Notes under the pieces: generated by a model
Seen by the model: the letters and a program-made list of their open reading frames with translations, nothing else
Told to the model about the DNA's origin: nothing
The model's database searches: none
Source of the DNA: Azolla caroliniana
Taxonomy: Eukaryota; Polypodiophyta
Assembly: GCA_043228905.1 (NCBI GenBank)
Contig: JBHGNT010000011.1
Location: 15,376,001-15,440,000, forward strand
Direction of reading: 5' to 3'
DNA: 64,000 bases
Shown here: positions 22,301-31,424 of the stretch, in pieces
Position numbering within the stretch: position 1 is the stretch's first letter
How the letters are laid out: every line of letters starts with the position of its first letter
Translations under genes and position numbers: made by a program

Positions 22301-22773
22301 CGATCTCCTCGTGGGCAACGGTCGACTGGAGGGACGAGATGAGCCGGGAGGAGTTGTTGGTCGCACGTATACGACAGCTCGAGCGGAGGCCGGAGGACGT
22401 GGCACTGGCTACGGAGAAGCTCCGGGTGGCGAGGACAAAGAACAAAGCCCGGTTCGACCGAACGCACCGGCTACGACCGAAGAAAATCGAAGAAGGTGAC
22501 TGGGTGCTCGTCTACGACAGCAGCCTCGACAACCAGCACCGAGCCACACGGAAGTTCGCACGAAGGTGGTTCGGGCCTTACGTGGTACGGAGCGCCAATG
22601 ACAACGGGACATATCACCTGGCGGAACTTGACGGCACGAGAATGGCGATACCGGTTGCAGGGAAGCGGATCAAAGCGTTCAAGAAGCGACACGACGACGA
22701 GCCAGACCCGGCTCTCCTGGTCGGCAGTGACGAACGATCCGAAAATGAAGAAGAACCGACGGGCGAGGAATGA
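19330..22773 (+). CDS. GypA Pol: reverse transcriptase, RNase H, integrase
   Basis: The frame is open without a break from before the gag stop to TGA at 22771-22773, yet has no early ATG. The ATG used by GypB at the equivalent place is ATA here (19423). I place the join at TTA 19330, assuming a -1 slip. Approximate residues: RT 240-430 with SVGDLYSGYDQFQL and FLDDIPIKG (387); RNase H from 550 (VDTSPTGIGWV); integrase zinc finger 770-815 (H...H, CESCQMH); DDE core (MVDLVTMP, VADRGELD, NGKVERGHG) about 835-930; GPY/F-type tail (RRWFGPYVV). RT before integrase is Ty3/gypsy order. A 16-residue in-frame gap compared with GypC lies near 21430. The C-terminus is acidic, without a chromodomain. Confidence 0.88.
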   Translation, partial: LERAAKAWGRDSPDTPGKPHTCTIKPKKPCTIGREFLFSDNGACAMVGIAGREKTKTEARLRACGVLGPDEEINGAVEAVSFDDTLGMLGKVVEEGLNDDRTIPVCSEEMYEVIADFGRGLESVRTAHVNTKYKTVDRKVRPVAAPLPEDSASRIKGVASDPSLRDPACIGHTFTDETLRELKIGGGGFLLPAEEDRFRRMLGRHGKAFAFSPEEIGCVDPTIVEPMVIFTVPHVPWNLKPIPVPRAHIPKLMELLRQKVDMGILEPSSAPYSNRWFTVPKKNGSLRFIQDLQPVNRVTIRNAGIGPTIDEFAEAFAGRSIYSVGDLYSGYDQFQLAVESRDLTTMRTPLGLVRMCTLPQGGTNSVAHMVNAMNKVLRDCVPDITMPFLDDIPIKGCPVEEKDETIGPDGCRRFVATHVDDCEKVLQRLEDARLTFSGEKSAFGQSEIMVVGHLCGPYGRKPSPAKVEAISAMKPDCSSVTEVRRFLGACAFYHIWIPHYAHVAEPLYGLLKKGRRFEWLDKHAESVRKLKEALAAAPALRKAVYGKGTPVFITVDTSPTGIGWVVNQEDEDGNRFPIRFGAKVLSERQRGYAQVKRELWGIVSAVKADKDYLIGTEVIIETDCLPILGMVSGCATPDLAMLRWIAYIKSLDPEIRHISGKDNAMADMLSRARFDDEGGMVSEDEEVGVDFFEAAYITTDGEWLQIGGFLKTMTPDASWTKDEANRIRKKAYRFFLRDGHLWKHPKKRDGVPLRVVAMKEEQEELLAAYHDSPWAGHRGTWATFEKLKGKYWWPGLYRDVHRFVSTCESCQMHSIVRHRDGLHPTYPPTIHFKWMVDLVTMPMGVGQMRYLVLAREDLTNQVEGRALQNKTTAAVCRFLVEDVICRYGCVGKIVADRGELDAEEAAELFDRLGVKLSLTTAYNPEANGKVERGHGPIVKALIRACGGQVGNWPRLLPYALWADRTTHSSVTGYMPTELMFGQKPIMPIERTISSWATVDWRDEMSREELLVARIRQLERRPEDVALATEKLRVARTKNKARFDRTHRLRPKKIEEGDWVLVYDSSLDNQHRATRKFARRWFGPYVVRSANDNGTYHLAELDGTRMAIPVAGKRIKAFKKRHDDEPDPALLVGSDERSENEEEPTGEE

Positions 22774-22844
22774 AGACGGGCCGGTTTTCTCCGTCCCAAC
22801 TCTCTTGGCGCATACCGGAGGATGCGCGGTTAGGTGGGGGCGGA

Positions 22845-23645
22845 TGTCGTGAAGAAAACCGTCCATAGGCGGAATCGGCGCACCAAGGCGTGGGAACCGG
22901 TTCTTCACGCGCGCACGCTCCGAGTTGTACATAGAAACGAATTGAGAGGATAATCGGCAGGAACGGGCCCTAACTCAAGTGGAGACAAAGACCGCGCGAA
23001 CAGTCTTTTCGGTCGCGCGCGCGAACTGTACGAGTCGGCGGCGTAACTACGCGGATCCGTGAAAAACGGAGCGGATCCCTGTCCAAAAGGGACAGGGAAT
23101 AAAGCTGACACGACGGCCTGTTCGTCGGCCTATATAAGGAGCGGGAAAGAGCTGTTGCAGGGATCTGGCGCGGAGAGGACGAAGTGCTGTCGGACCGTTT
23201 CTGGACGCTTCGCTCTCTCTGTTTCCTTCCTTCTTGAGCTCCAAAGCTTTCTGTGCAGGGTTCCGGGGAGGCTCGCGCTGTTTCGAGGAACGCCCGAGTG
23301 CTTCCGGCAGCACCTCCGACCTGCTACCCCCCCCCCCATTTCCCCGTTTGTGCGTCGAAGCGAACAGGCATCGGCATCTGTTCGCCGGCCTGTTCGGTTG
23401 CAACCAACCTGTGCCCCATCGGGGGTTGTAGTCGTGTTAGCCATTTTGTTAATACACATATTTAGTCATTCGCATCCGTCTGTGTCGGTGTCTGTTCGCG
23501 TTCTCCGTGCTGAAGGGCCGTGTCCCTGTGTATCCCCGGTCCTGCGTAGCCGGTTCTCTCTCTTTCTCCTCCCTCGCTTGCTCTTTGGTTCGAGACCCCC
23601 GCGGTCCCGCCTCTATTCCACACGCACTTGCGTAATATCTCGACA
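22845..23645 (+). repeat. 3' LTR of GypA (801 bp)
   Basis: It appears base-for-base the same as the 5' LTR apart from one extra C in the homopolymer near 23327. This indicates very recent insertion. Confidence 0.93.
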
Positions 23646-23649
23646 CCGG

Positions 23650-23774
23650 GTACATTCGTCATCCGGCTCCGAAGCCGGGGTCTTCATCATCCGGTTCCGA
23701 AACCGCAACCGGGCTTGTCGGCATTCATCTCTGACATCCGACCATCCCATCCGAAAGGGACCGTAATCCCAACA
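23650..23774 (-). repeat. 5' LTR of CopB, outer part
   Basis: This is the continuation of 16362 after GypA. It starts just after the second CCGG (23646-23649) and ends CCCAACA. The two parts total 608 bp against 609 for the other LTR. Confidence 0.93.
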
Positions 23775-23779
23775 TCTGT

Positions 23780-23875
23780 GTTATTCCTTGTCTCTCTCTC
23801 TCACTCTCTCTCTCTCATACACACACATAACTCACATCTCTTCCGCTTCACAAGAATCATATCCGATTCTTTACA
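23780..23875 (+). repeat. 3' LTR of CopA, second part
   Basis: It continues the 11156 segment after CopB, ending ...CCGATTCTTTACA. It is followed by TAAAG (23876-23880), the same five bases that precede the 5' LTR. Confidence 0.95.
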
Positions 23876-23880
23876 TAAAG

Positions 23881-24212
23881 GATGTAAGCTCAAATGTCTG
23901 AGCTCCATCAAATATAATTTAGGCATTGACAATGTCGTCAACTATAATAATGTGCCATTTAAAAGCCAATGTGGAAAGCCATCACATCTCCATATTTATC
24001 ACCAAATATCACTTTCCTCTACACACTTAGTGCTGATTTTGAAATCAAGAATGAAGCTTTGAGAGGACTAGCTGAGCAAAACATACTTGAACACTATTTT
24101 TTAGTCATTGCAATGACTCATCATGAGAATTCACCATGATGGCTCACGAAAATAGTTTACCATGGTAAGAGTTGTTGATGGCCCCCTACATTATTTTGGA
24201 AATTCAACACGT
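23881..24212. other. host spacer between CopA and GypB
   Basis: Non-coding AT-rich DNA. It begins after the CopA duplication TAAAG and ends with ACGT (24209-24212), the GypB target duplication. A short open stretch (GCKLKCLSSIKYNLG) is visible but not recognisable. Small palindromic words (CATCATGAGAATTCACCATGATG) lie near 24120. Confidence 0.5.
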
Positions 24213-24742
24213 TGTCGTGAAGAAAACCAGCCATAGGCGGAATTGGAGAGAAAGCGCGTAAACCGGCCCTTACACGGATGAACGCGTGACTGGATACTTT
24301 GCACGCGAACCGGTGGATGTAACTACTAAGCCGCACGCATTTATTAGAGGGGATTGTGCGTATCCCGGTTGGGGGGGGGGGGGGGGACAGGGAATAAAGG
24401 CAAGAGGAGAAGAGAAGGACGATATCGCGCGCGAGGAGAAGGAAGGAGGTTGCGGCAGAACGGAAGGCGGAGCTCTCTCTCTACGACTCGAATCGTCGCT
24501 CCCTGCGGGTGTCGGGAGGTCGCTGCCTCTGATTCGTGGACAACCCGTGTGCTTCCAGCAGAGTCGCTCCCCTTCCCCTTTGTTTCCTTGAGTCGTTGAC
24601 TGTAGTCGGTGTGCGTGAGTAGGGTCCTCGTGTCGGGCCCGTCGCCACTTTGTCGGTTGTAATCGTCAGAGTCTGTAATCTCTGTCATTATAATTAAGTG
24701 TTGTGTTCTGTTTCTCTCTTCTCGCTTCTACGTGTTGGTGAA

Positions 24743-24783
<41 letters not shown>

Positions 24784-24845
24784 CCTCGGTCCAAGACCCT
24801 CGTGGTCCCGCCCCTTTCTACACGTACGCGCGTAACAACGCGACA
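24213..24845 (+). repeat. 5' LTR of GypB (633 bp)
   Basis: TGTCGTGAAGAA...CGCGACA. It holds a G homopolymer (about 24372-24386) and a long (CT)n tract (24746-24780). The primer block GTGAACCCGACGTGAAAG follows at 24853. Confidence 0.92.
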
Positions 24846-24890
24846 TATATTCGTGAACCCGACGTGAAAGGGCGGCAAAGGAGTCGAAAG

Positions 24891-25916
24891 ATGAGGGGAT
24901 CGGAGCTAGCAGAGGCAATGGCGGTGGCCGTCGACCGGCTGGTGAGCGCTCGTGAGGGAACGGGTACCCTCGACAGAGCCATTGAATCGATCGTCGGCTC
25001 TATAGGCCGTTTCGGAGGGAAAGACGGCCACAAGTTATTTGGAGGCTTACCGGGCCGAAATGATCATGAGGGATATCCCAGTGTACAGGCGGCTGTCCGG
25101 ATTCCCTCGGGTGGTGACGCCGGGCATCCATGCGAAGGTGCTCGAGGTGTTGGCCGGATGCCAGACATGGGAGGAGTTCGAGCTGTAGCTCCTCGAGAAG
25201 TACGGGTTTGACGACTCGCTCCGGCTGTCGAGGCGGGACTTCATGGCGTGGGTGGAAAGCCCCAAAAAAGCGAGGAACACGTTGGTGCTCCTCCAGGAGT
25301 TCGAAAAACGGTTCGCGCGGCTGTCGACGCTGGACCGGACGGTGCTCAAGACGAGTCGAGTGCTGTTGTTTGTCAAGTCGGTGGATGCGCTCGACAGGGA
25401 AAAGGTGGGTCCCCTACTGGAAACGGATGAAGGGCTCACAACGGATTGGGCCGTGGTAAAACGGGTTTGCAGCCGTTTCGACAAACGGCGCGATTGGAGC
25501 AACGGAAGCACATCGGGGTCGGAGCCGGTCCCGGGGAGGAGGCTCGAGGAGCCGGTTTCGGTGCCGGCTGGGAGGAAGGAAGAGACCCGAATCTAGCCGA
25601 AATCGGGGTCGGCATCGAATGACATGGTCAGAGGCCCGTCCGGAGGAGCGGCTCTGGAGGAGCTATCACAGATGGTGCGCGACCTGCAGATCGCACAGGC
25701 CCGAAGACACAGCAGTGAACAACCTCGCGACCGGAGGCTGTCGACTGGGCAACGGTGCATGTGGTGTGACGCGATCGGTCACATTCGGAAGGACTGCGCG
25801 GATTTCGCCGACGCGCTCAGGACCAACGTGGTGTACCTCTGGAACGGGCGGGTGCACGCGAGCGAGACCTGGAGAGCCCTGGAATACGGGGCGCGGCGGA
25901 ATGAAGAGGTTGATGG
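24891..25916 (+). pseudogene. GypB Gag, N-terminal part, disrupted
   Basis: ATG 24891 (MRGSELAEAMAVAVDRL) matches GypA Gag. A frameshift occurs near 25025. A stop lies near 25186 (EEFEL then TAG). Then there is a long open segment (FDDSLRLSRRDFMAWVESP ... FDKRRDW) to TAG 25594-25596, where Trp is expected. The CCHC knuckle CMWCDAIGHIRKDC is intact near 25757-25797. The frame is then cut by the solo LTR at 25917. Gag resumes at 26730. Confidence 0.85.
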
Positions 25917-26724
25917 TGATGGGAACCTATGTTCCTTATGCGCAATGCTCGGCCACAACCGAGATTCTTTTCATACACAGAAAAACGGGAAATACAACAC
26001 GATACAAAGGAGAGGAAGATACACACACACTACACAGGAGGTTAACGTGGAAAACCCCAAACTGGAGGAAAAACCACGGCAGCTCACATGCTGCAAACTG
26101 TCACTATGTATGAATGTACAAAACAGTGAGTTCTCAGAGGCAACGACCTCGGACTCACGCTCTTCGCCACAGGCGGCGGTTACAACAGAGGCAACGACCT
26201 CGTTCTCTCTCTCTCTCTCTGTACACTATTACGTACTCTCACTTCTTCTTGCACCAACAAGAAAAGTAACAACAACAACAGTAACTAAAAGTTTGCCCTA
26301 AGTCATATTTATACTAATATGACTTTTCGGCTATTTACAAATGTAGCCTCGATGGGCTCTCAGAAACATATTTACGAATATGTCTCTTCCTCCGGTTCGT
26401 ACCGGGCTTGCACCATCCAGTTCTCCGTAGCCGGGTACTCCTCATCCGGTTCATACCAAGCCTGCACCATCCGGCTCTCCGTAGCCGGGTACTCCTCATC
26501 CGGTTCATACCAGGCCTGCACCATCCGGCTCTCCGTAGCCGGGTACTCCTCATCCGGTTCATACCGGGTCTGCACCATCCGGCTCTCCGTAGCCGGGTAA
26601 TCCTCGTCCGGTTCATACCGGGTCTGCACCATCCGGCTCTCCGTAGCCGGGTATTCCTCATACCGTTTCTGTTCGTCGGCACTGTTCTTCTCTCTTCCCA
26701 TCCGGAGGGACCTGTCTCCCAACA
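25917..26724 (-). mobile_element. copia solo LTR inside GypB gag (808 bp), CopB-related
   Basis: Plus-strand ends are TGATGGGAACC...CCCAACA. It interrupts Gag exactly between ...MKRLM- and -EEA.. of the GypA alignment. The flanks GATGG (25912-25916) and AATGG (26725-26729) are a 5-bp duplication with one change. The minus-strand start (TGTTGGGA...GGTCCCT..CGGATGGGA) resembles the CopB LTR. The dyad AAGTCATAT (26300-26308)/ATATGACTT (26317-26325) around TATA is conserved with CopB. There is no internal region, so this is a solo LTR left by LTR-LTR recombination. Confidence 0.85.
26400..26660. repeat. 54-bp tandem repeat (about 5 copies) in the solo LTR
   Basis: The word CACCATCC recurs at 26411, 26465, 26519, 26573 and 26627, a constant 54-bp period, with conserved CTCTCCGTAGCCGGGTA and CCGGTTCATACC. 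Because 54 is a multiple of three, spurious long open frames appear on both strands. I do not regard these as genes. Confidence 0.9.
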
Positions 26725-26729
26725 AATGG

Positions 26730-27864
26730 AAGAGGCCGTGACACGGCACATCGAAGCCGTTAACTGGCTGGGGAAGAAGAGGCGGACCGCGCGGAACAGC
26801 GGGTCCAGGAGGTCACCGGTTGGGACAATCCGGTGGAAGAGAAAACGGGCTTCGTAGAAGCCACTTACCAGAACTACGAGGTTTTGGTGGAGGACAAACG
26901 GGTAGGAAAGGCCGGAGGGGTCGCCCCCCCGAGGTATGAGACCCGGTTCGGACCGAAACCGACCGGTGCCGGCAACCCGAGCGCACCGGACGGAAAGAAG
27001 CAGGCGGGGTTTCGGTTGAGCACAGAGATCAAAAGGACCACAGACCTGCGAAGGGTCCTGGAAGAGCGAATCCTCGACAGTAAAGTGGAGTTGTCGTTGC
27101 GGGAGGTGCTGGGAATCGCCAAGAGGGAGTTCCATGACTCTATCGTAGACTTGGTGAAGCGGAAGAGGCTCTCGACAGAGCCGGAACCGGAGAAGCCGGT
27201 GGAAGTGAGGACCACGCACCTGGAAGACGGAGCCTTGGAAGATGAGTTGGCGAGAAGCCACTACACGAAGCCGCATTGGGCCAGGGTGACTACGGAAACC
27301 CATGTACGGATCGACAACGTTCTGGAACCGGTGGTGGCATTGGTAGACCATGGATCCGAAATCAACCTGATGTCCATGGATTTCTACAAGAAGGGTAAAT
27401 GGCCGATCAACACCAAGCACGGCTCGAAGATACGGGCAGCGACACGCGCCACGGAAGAACTACATGGGGCATGTCCGAACGTACGGGTGAAAATCGGCAA
27501 TGTCAAGATCGACCAGCACTTCTTCGTGCAGGAGACGTCCTCGCATCCGGTTATACTAGGAGAGACATATATCACGGCGGCACGAATGGAGACCAAGGTG
27601 TTGGACAATGGTTCAGCCTATGCAAGAGTCAAGAGCCAGGACGGGCGTCACTCGGTCCAGTTCCTAACGGTGCGACCAAACCACGAGCGTAACCGCGAGG
27701 CCCTCGGCAACGAAACCCGAGGGGATTTTAAGAGAGGGCTATCAAGGGGTGGTGCCGCGATAGTCTGGACTCCCGGGAACAACCCCACAAATGTACAGTA
27801 CGGAAGAAGACTTGTACCATGGGTAGGAAGTTTTGGTTCTCCGACAACGGAGGTTGTACTATAA
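26730..27864 (+). pseudogene. GypB Gag C-terminus and protease
   Basis: This resumes the Gag interrupted by the solo LTR. The first part (26730-26832) is out of frame with the rest. From 26833 the frame (MEEKTGFVEATYQNYEVLVE) is open through the protease box VALVDHGSEINLMS, the same Asp-His-Gly as GypA, and VILGETYITAARMETKVLDNGS. The GypA gag stop is AAG here (GATTTTAAG), so the frame reads on to TAA at 27862-27864 and overlaps the pol ATG by 46 nt. Confidence 0.83.
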
Positions 27865-30635
27865 CCAACGTCAGCGGCCGGGAGAGGAAGCGAGCGGAGG
27901 AGCGGCTCAAGGGATGCGGAGTCCTCTTCCCTGACGAAGACATCAGCGGCGCCATGGAGGCGGTCTCTTTTGACGACACCTTGGGCGAACTACGAAAGGT
28001 GATCGATGAAGACCTTAGAGAAGACCGGACCATTCCGATAGGGTCGATGGGAATGTACGAAGTCATCGCAGACTTTGGGAAAAGGATCGGGTCGGATCGG
28101 ACGGCCCGCGTGGATACGAAATACAAGACTGTGGACCGGATGGTGAGACCAGTCGCGGCACCCTTGCCGGAGGGCAGCGAGGAGCGGATAAAGGGGGTCG
28201 CGTCGGACCCAAGTTTACGAAATCCAGCTGGCATAGGGCACCGATTCATTGACATAACGCGACGGGAGCTCAAGGTCGGTGGGGGCGGCTTTCTACTACC
28301 GGCGGAGGAGGACCGGTTTCGGAGAATGCTCGGAAGGCACGGGAAGGCTTTCGCATTCTCACCGGAGGAGATCGGGTGCGTAGACCCGACAGTTGTCGAA
28401 CCGATGGTGATCTTCACGGTACCGCATGTACCGTGGAATCTCAAGCCGATTCCGGTGCCAAGAGCTCACATCCCGAAGTTGATGGAGATCCTAAAGCAAA
28501 AGGTGGAGATGGGCATCTTCGAACCGTCGAGTGCCTCGTATTCAAATCGGTGGTTTACGGTGCCGAAGAAGAACGGCACGCTGCGCTTCATCCAGGATCT
28601 ACAACCGGTCAACAAGGTGACCATCCGTAATGTAGGGATCGGACCGACCATAGACGAGTTCGTGGAGGCCTTCGTTGGAAGGTCGATCTATTCTGTCGGT
28701 GATCTGTACTCAGGGTACGATCAGTTCCAACTAGCCGTGGAGAGCAGAGACATTACGACGATGCGGACTCCTCTTGGCCTAGTGCGGATGTGTACCCTGC
28801 CACAAGGAGGGACGAACTCAGTGGCTCACATGGTGAACGCGATGAACAAAGTGCTCAGGGATTGTATCTCGGACATCAACATCCCGTTCTTAGACGACAT
28901 CCCGATCAAGGGATGCCCAATGGATAAAAGGGATGAGGCAATCGGGCCGGACGGATGTTGGAATTTCGTGGCGTCCCACATCGATGACTACGAGAAGGTG
29001 CTGCTGAGACTAGAGCGCGCGAGGCTCACCTTCTCCGGGGAAAAGTCAGCCTTCGGACAGTCAAAGATCTTGGTGGTCGAACACCTGTGCGGGCCTTACG
29101 GTAGGAAACCGTCTCCGGCAAAGGTAGAGGCCATCTCCGCGATGAGGAACGTTTGCGGGTCGGTCACGGAGGTCTGCAGATTCTTGGGGGTATGCGCGTT
29201 CTACCACATCTGGATCCCGCACTACGCACATGTCGCGGAACCCCTCTACGGACTATTGAAAAAGGGGTGTAGCTTTGAGTGGAGGACGGAGCACGCGGAG
29301 TCGGTTCGGAGACTAAAGGAGGCACTTACGGCAGCGCCAGCTCCCCGTAGAGCGGTTTACGGCAAGGATGTTCCCATCTGCGTAACGGTGGACACAAGCC
29401 CGACCGGGATCGGGTGGGTAATCAGTCAGGAGGACAAGGGCGGGGTACGATTCCCGATCCGGTTCGGGGCGAAGGTATTGAGTGAGCGGCAGCAGGGGTA
29501 CGCCCAAGTTAAGCGCGAACTTTGGGGTGTCGTTTCGGCAGTCAAGGCCGACAAGGATTATCTGATCGGGACAAAGGTGATTATTGAGACGGACTGCCTG
29601 CCGATACTCAGCATGGTTTCCGGATGCGCGACGCCGGACCTAGCAATGCTCCGGTGGATAGCGTACATTAAGTCCCTGAACCCGGAGATACGACACATCT
29701 CCAGAAAGGACAACGCCATGCCCGACATGCTGTCGAGGGCAAGGTTCAACGACGAAGACGGCATGGTTTCGGAGGACGAAGAAGTCGGTGAGGACTTCTT
29801 CGGGTCGGCTACTGTAATGACAAGAAGGAAAGGGAACACTTCGGCGCTTAACGAATTTGACGAAAGCAGGTACAACGGGGAGTTCCTACGGACGATGACG
29901 TCGGACACAGCATGAGCGAGAGAGGAGGCGAGCCGGATACGGAGGAAGGCGTACCGATTCTTCCTGCGGGACGGGTGCATATGGAAACACCCAAAGAAGA
30001 GAAGCGACATCCCACTCTGAGTAGTGGCAAAGAAAGAAGAACAGGGGAAACTACTACCGACATTCCACGAGAGCCCATGGGCCGGACACCGCGGAACGTG
30101 GGCCACGTTCGAGAAGCTGAAGGAGAAGTACTGGTGGATGGGGCTATACCAGGACGTGCATCGGTTCGTAACGACCTGCGAAAGCTGTTAGGTGCACTCC
30201 ATAGTCCGACACTAGGACAAGCTACACCCGACCTACCCGCCTACTGTCCATTTCAAGTGGATGGTGGACTTGGTGACGATGCCGATGGGGGTAGGATAGA
30301 TGTGATGCCTGGTGCTTGCACGGGAAGACTTAACGAACCAGGTCGAAGGCCGTGCACTGCAAAGCAAGACAACCGCGGCGGTATGTCGGTTCCTAATCGA
30401 AGAAGTAGTGTGTTGGTAGGGGGTGCGTTGGGAGGATCGTGGCGGACCGAGGAGAGCTGGATGCGCGGGAGGCCGAGGAGTTGTTCGACCGGCAAGGCGT
30501 CAAACTCTCCCTCACCACGGTGTACAATCCGGAGGCGAATGGAAAGGTGGAACGTGGGCATGGACCGATTGTAAAGGCGTTGGTGCGTGCATGCGGTGGG
30601 CAGGTCGGGAATTGGCCGCGACTCCTTCCTTACGC
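27819..30635 (+). pseudogene. GypB Pol, RT-RNase H and integrase N-terminal half
   Basis: ATG 27819 (MGRKFWFSDNGGC) opens 698 codons covering RT (VGDLYSGYDQFQL, FLDDIPIKG) and RNase H (VTVDTSPTGIGWV) to TGA 29913-29915, where Trp is expected. Integrase follows with several nonsense codons (for example CAG to TAG in the CESCQ knuckle near 30188) and small shifts. Its catalytic segment is still readable (VADRGELDAREAEELFD from 30439). The sequence stops at ACGC (30632-30635), the GypC target. The remainder is at 37804-38371. Confidence 0.87.
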
Positions 30636-31352
30636 TGTCGGGGTTGCTACGCCCTTGCGTGTAGAAAGGAGGAGGGACCACGGGGGTCTCGAACCGAAGA
30701 GCAAGAGAGAGAGGAGTAAGAGAGAGAGACCCGATTACACAGAACCGAAGATCCGATTGCGCAGAACCGACGATTGCACAGGGACACGGCCCAACAAACA
30801 GAGATCACAAATAGACGCCGACGCAGATGGACGCAACAACGAGAGATATGTGCTTATGAACGCAAGAAAATAACAGACTAAAGTATTACAACCCACGGTG
30901 GGGCACAAAATAGATACTAACGGAAACGAACAGGGCGGCGAACAGCTGCCGACCCCTGTATGTCGCGACGCACAGAAGGGGAAAACAGGTCGGAGGTGCT
31001 GCAGGACGCACTCGGGGCGTTCCACGGAACAGCGCAAGCCTCCTCGAAACCTGCACAGGTACGCGATGGAGCAGAAGACAGAGAGAGCAGGAGTGAGAGA
31101 GAAGCTCCGAAATCGGTTCGGCAGCACTTTGTCCTCTCCGCGGGAGATGTCCGACTTCTATTCTTCCTCTTCCTTTTATAGCCCGTCAAGAGGCCGTTTG
31201 GCATTAACTGCATACCAACCGAATCTGCCCACCTAGGATCCTCGTATGTACCTACTTCGTCCTTAGGTACTTCTTGGCGCGCGCGTGTGTGTAGAGCCGT
31301 TTCCCACGCCTTGTTCCTCCGATTCCTCTTGTGGGCGGTTTTCTTCACGACA
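30636..31352 (-). repeat. 3' LTR of GypC (717 bp)
   Basis: TGTCGGGGTTGC...CACGACA on the plus strand. It matches 37083-37799 except one C/T in a CG/TG run near 31282. The minus-strand TATAAAA is at 31180-31174. Confidence 0.93.
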
Positions 31353-31424
31353 TCCGCCCCCACCTAACCGCGCATCCGCCGGCATGCGCCAAATTGAGTT
31401 GGCACGGAGAAAACCGGCCCGCCT

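Larger units (their letters stand above)
16363..23645 (+). mobile_element. Ty3/gypsy retrotransposon 'GypA', structurally complete and young, inserted in a CopB LTR
   Basis: LTRs 16363-17162 and 22845-23645 (800/801 bp), apparently identical except one C in a C run. Between them are a primer-binding block, Gag-protease and Pol frames, and purine tract AGGTGGGGGCGGA before the 3' LTR. The target duplication is 4 bp, CCGG (16359-16362, 23646-23649), proven by the empty site in the other CopB LTR (11,639 region). The element is GC-rich compared with the flanking host DNA. No chromodomain is seen after the integrase. Confidence 0.95.
11157..23774 (-). mobile_element. Ty1/copia retrotransposon 'CopB', nearly intact, inserted in the CopA 3' LTR and itself split by GypA
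   Basis: On the minus strand: 5' LTR (23774-23650 plus 16362-15880), iMet primer site, a gag-pol frame of 1,358 codons with one nonsense codon, and 3' LTR (11765-11157). The duplication TCTGT is perfect (11152-11156, 23775-23779). The LTRs are 609 and 608 bp and differ at about three substitutions and one A of a homopolymer. It is therefore younger than CopA, as the nesting requires. Confidence 0.95.
1167..23875 (+). mobile_element. Ty1/copia retrotransposon 'CopA', defective, host of CopC, CopB and GypA
   Basis: A 388-bp 5' LTR (1167-1554), a tRNA-iMet primer site (TGGTATCAGAGC at 1555), decayed gag-pol, a polypurine tract (about 10853-10863) and a 3' LTR that also sums to 388 bp once CopB is removed. 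The target duplication TAAAG is perfect (1162-1166 and 23876-23880). CopC splits gag at 2438/8004. CopB plus GypA split the 3' LTR at 11156/23780. The integrase core is deleted. The LTRs differ at roughly 7 sites by hand count. Confidence 0.95.

Noticed and set aside
23628-24062. 144-codon plus-strand frame crossing the GypA end, CopB LTR, CopA LTR and host spacer
   Set aside because: It runs across four unrelated insertion junctions, so it cannot be an ancestral gene.
26335-27420. 361-codon minus-strand frame across the solo LTR and GypB gag
   Set aside because: It arises from the 54-bp (18-codon) tandem repeat and the antisense of GypB Gag-protease.
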